A stretch of 64,000 nucleotides of DNA from Blasia pusilla (Eukaryota > Marchantiophyta > Marchantiopsida > Blasiales), in assembly GCA_050084515.1 (NCBI GenBank), contig CM114274.1:29140001-29204000 (forward strand). Direction: 5' to 3'. Shown one piece after another: positions 63,401 to 64,000 of the stretch. A program made the position numbers and the translations under genes. The notes beneath the pieces are model-generated. The model was given only the letters and a program-made list of their open reading frames with translations. It was not told the origin of the DNA and did not search any database. The stretch's first letter is position 1. The number at the start of each line of letters is the position of its first letter.

Positions 63401-64000
63401 ATGCAGGTGGTGGTAGATTTAAGGAGGTGGATAGCTCTGAGATTCTTTTCGGTGCCCACGAACTTTGTCAAGCTCTTCATTTGCCTTGGGTTTGAAAGCT
63501 GATGACGTTCATATTGAATTAGCTGACGTTCCTCGAGACTGAAAGATTCATACCTTTATATGTGCAGAGGGGAGGATCAGGTCCTGGAGATACGACCATC
63601 GAAGCTTCATGCATGGATGCCCTCGCATATGCGAAAGAATACGGGCCCTCGGTTTCAGGGCTTCCCATGGACGTGAAACAAGTGTGTGAAGCCACGGACT
63701 CCGGAAGGCCACGAGCTGTGCCGAATGCCGATGAAAACGGCAGCGCAGAGGTCCTTCCACCGGGTAACAAAGCTGGTCATCATGGGTCAAGCGCATCTCA
63801 CAACGAGAAAGAGAGTTCTGTTGTCGTAGGCAATAACCCAGGGCCCTTGGCTCTGACTTCCCAGCATCAAGTACAAATTCCTTATGGTAGAGGTCTACCT
63901 CAATCTGTTCAGCCAAAGCAGCAAATAGGCTCTGCAGAACCTCAACTCAATCCCGCTACTGAGGGGCAAGTCCTTAATTCTTCTTCGAGTACCCCAGCAA
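60479..64000 (+). CDS. BIM: BIM-family bHLH transcription factor, 3' end beyond window
   Basis: Nuclear G-box-binding factor of the BES1-INTERACTING MYC-LIKE family, which in Arabidopsis works with BES1 in brassinosteroid responses. Exons derived from frame and splice sites: 60479-60731, 60891-60983 (or from 60909), 61216-61620, 61901-62042, 62305-62441, 62607-62715, 62957-63026, 63177 to about 63284 (or 63266), 63568 to beyond 64000. Family marks: STHDFLSLY (exon 2) and KDFLQPLER (exon 3) near the N terminus, an acidic stretch [13 protein letters not shown], then the basic region [18 protein letters not shown] split from [20 protein letters not shown] and [16 protein letters not shown], roughly residues 365-420. 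The H-E-R triad for E-box binding is intact. The intron after 62715 has a GC donor. The start at 60479 is the first in-frame ATG; a GTG at 60455 is in frame but unlikely. The C-terminal exon is Gln/Ser-rich and open to the edge. Confidence 0.93.
62716..62956 (+). other. GC-AG intron in BIM basic region
   Basis: The exon must end at GACAG to keep the universally conserved NDRFQ reading, which makes the donor GCGAGT in place of GT. The acceptor is acgcag at 62951-62956. Alternative GT donors nearby would break the bHLH frame. Confidence 0.75.

Overview
The window is nuclear DNA of a land plant. Two intron-rich host genes support this: a Cas1p-type O-acetyltransferase of the REDUCED WALL ACETYLATION (RWA) family, and a basic helix-loop-helix factor of the BES1-INTERACTING MYC-LIKE (BIM) family. 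The remainder is decayed transposable elements, long CT/GA microsatellites and GC-rich tracts. The mixture of element types and the DNMT3-like methyltransferase (a class kept by bryophytes and other non-flowering plants but lost from flowering plants) make me favour a bryophyte, lycophyte or fern. This is inference; the species is not identified.

Layout. 1-3.3 kb: non-coding repeat DNA with a 162-bp CT tract. 3.3-3.6 kb: a large inverted repeat. 3.6-9.25 kb: a broken LINE (endonuclease, reverse transcriptase, C-terminal zinc-binding tail), split by an insert that carries an exon-like fragment on the minus strand. 9.3-14.9 kb: repeat DNA. 14.9-18 kb: a heavily decayed Ty3/gypsy-type element with gag, protease and the start of a cytosine-methyltransferase domain. 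18.5-24.3 kb: a Harbinger-like scrap, a field of short TTTACCAC-type repeats, a GA tract, a probable SINE and a small non-autonomous element. 25-26.8 kb: GC-rich leader of RWA. 26.79-33.46 kb: RWA, 15 coding exons, apparently intact. 33.6-39 kb: GC-rich DNA without a recognised gene. 39.7-41.3 kb: second LINE fragment. 42.7-43.45 kb (minus): Ty3/gypsy integrase remnant. 43.6-46.6 kb: a Helitron helicase broken by an insertion and inversion. 47.4-49.3 kb: integrase scrap and an unidentified transposase-like ORF. 49.76-53.15 kb: a better preserved copy of the methyltransferase element. 54.4-57.4 kb: GC-rich, no recognised gene. 59.2-64 kb: BIM gene, running off the right edge.

The most unusual item is the retroelement at 49.76-53.15 kb. 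Its order is gag (two zinc knuckles), protease, a canonical-order C5-cytosine DNA methyltransferase (motifs I, IV with PCQ, VI with ENV, VIII, IX and X), then the N-terminal part of a Ty3-type reverse transcriptase. A second, much older copy at 14.9-17.96 kb has gag, protease and methyltransferase motif I in the same order, so the fusion is a property of an element family and not a chance junction. Retrotransposon-encoded cytosine methyltransferases are known from dinoflagellates and a charophyte alga; I am not aware of a described land-plant family.
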